NCBI GenBank assembly: GCA_030152625.1 | Contig: JASLJD010000096.1 | Span: 1 to 15,005 of the forward strand | Direction: 5' to 3' | DNA length: 15,005 nt | Source of the DNA: Erysipelothrix sp. | GTDB taxonomy: Bacteria; Bacillota_I; Bacilli_A; Erysipelotrichales; Erysipelotrichaceae | In this document: positions 14,854 to 15,005 of the stretch, piece by piece | Layout of the letters: each line of letters opens with the position of its first letter | Position numbering within the stretch: the stretch's first letter is position 1 | Program-made: the position numbers and the translations under genes | The notes under the pieces: generated by a model | Databases searched by the model: none | Told to the model about the DNA's origin: nothing | Seen by the model: the letters and a program-made list of their open reading frames with translations, nothing else

Positions 14854-14886
14854 CTCGACCCATTCTCGACCCATTCTCGACCCATA
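14854..14886. repeat. Three tandem 11-bp repeats
   Basis: The unit CTCGACCCATT occurs at 14854-14864, 14865-14875 and 14876-14886; the last copy ends in A instead of T. The period of 11 bp is about one DNA turn, so a protein could contact all copies on one face. They lie between the tRNA and the integrase stop, where arm-type integrase sites are often found. Confidence 0.85.
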
Positions 14887-14888
14887 CT

Positions 14889-15005
14889 TTATTCCTTTGC
14901 TCCCAATTCGTTCAGTTTTTCAAGCAATTTGTCCTTTCTTTCAGGGAACAAATGTCCATAGGTATTATTAACCATTTCAACTGAATGGCCGAGTCTATCT
15001 GCAAT
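14889..15005 (-). CDS. int: Tyrosine recombinase/integrase (C-terminal fragment)
   Basis: The last 38 residues of a minus-strand gene that begins right of the window. It reads IADRLGHSVEMVNNTYGHLFPERK and onward, ending LGAKE and TAA at 14889-14891. LGHS carries the conserved histidine-box position, and the tyrosine of NTYGHLFP is the expected nucleophile that attacks DNA. These motifs mark phage- and transposon-type integrases. Its position, 85 nt from the 3' end of tRNA-Leu and reading toward it, indicates the end of an integrative element (prophage, ICE or island) inserted at this tRNA. The arm-binding and core-binding domains are not visible. Confidence 0.9.
   Translation of the reverse strand: MADRLGHSVEMVNNTYGHLFPERKDKLLEKLNELGAKE

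Noticed and set aside
14854..14886. The three tandem repeats as a CRISPR array
   Set aside because: Units are 11 bp, directly abutting, and have no spacers.

Overview
This window is a stretch of ordinary core chromosome from a low-GC Gram-positive bacterium, ending at the edge of an integrated mobile element. The sequence is AT-rich. Strong AGGAGG-type ribosome binding sites, YneF, Spx, the Firmicutes form of MnmA, RecD2 and an OmpR-type two-component pair all point to the Firmicutes. Erysipelotrichia-like or Bacilli-like fits best, but I cannot name a genus from sequence alone.

Layout, left to right. (1) Positions 1-2440: the 3' end of dnaE, then an OmpR-family response regulator and its histidine kinase, all overlapping. 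(2) 2430-4166: a bidirectional terminator and the convergent proS gene. (3) 4190-4405: back-to-back extended -10 promoters for proS and for a structured RNA of about 158 nt. The RNA folds as a rod with a central bubble, like 6S RNA. (4) 4463-6442: yneF, a terminator, then a monofunctional peptidoglycan glycosyltransferase followed 1 nt later by trpS. (5) 6452-10836: spx, mnmA, a CPBP membrane protease and recD2, tightly packed. They lie behind a consensus-like promoter overlapped by a perfect 12-bp inverted repeat. (6) 10830-12750: a terminator shared with the convergent mscL gene, then a pepD-type M20 peptidase. (7) 12833-14634: a PTS IIA(Glc)-type protein and an orphan saccharopine-dehydrogenase-like oxidoreductase, each closed by its own terminator. 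(8) 14671-15005: tRNA-Leu(CAA) with promoter and terminator, three tandem 11-bp repeats, and on the minus strand the C-terminus of a tyrosine recombinase that runs off the window.

Most genes are housekeeping: DNA replication and repair (dnaE, recD2), translation (proS, trpS, mnmA, tRNA-Leu), cell wall and membrane (glycosyltransferase, mscL, CPBP protease), stress response (spx, two-component system) and metabolism (pepD, PTS IIA). I found no clearly new multigene system. The points most worth a second look are the 6S-like RNA, the inverted repeat over the spx promoter, and the tRNA-Leu/repeat/integrase junction, which is the left end of an integrative element lying mostly outside the window.
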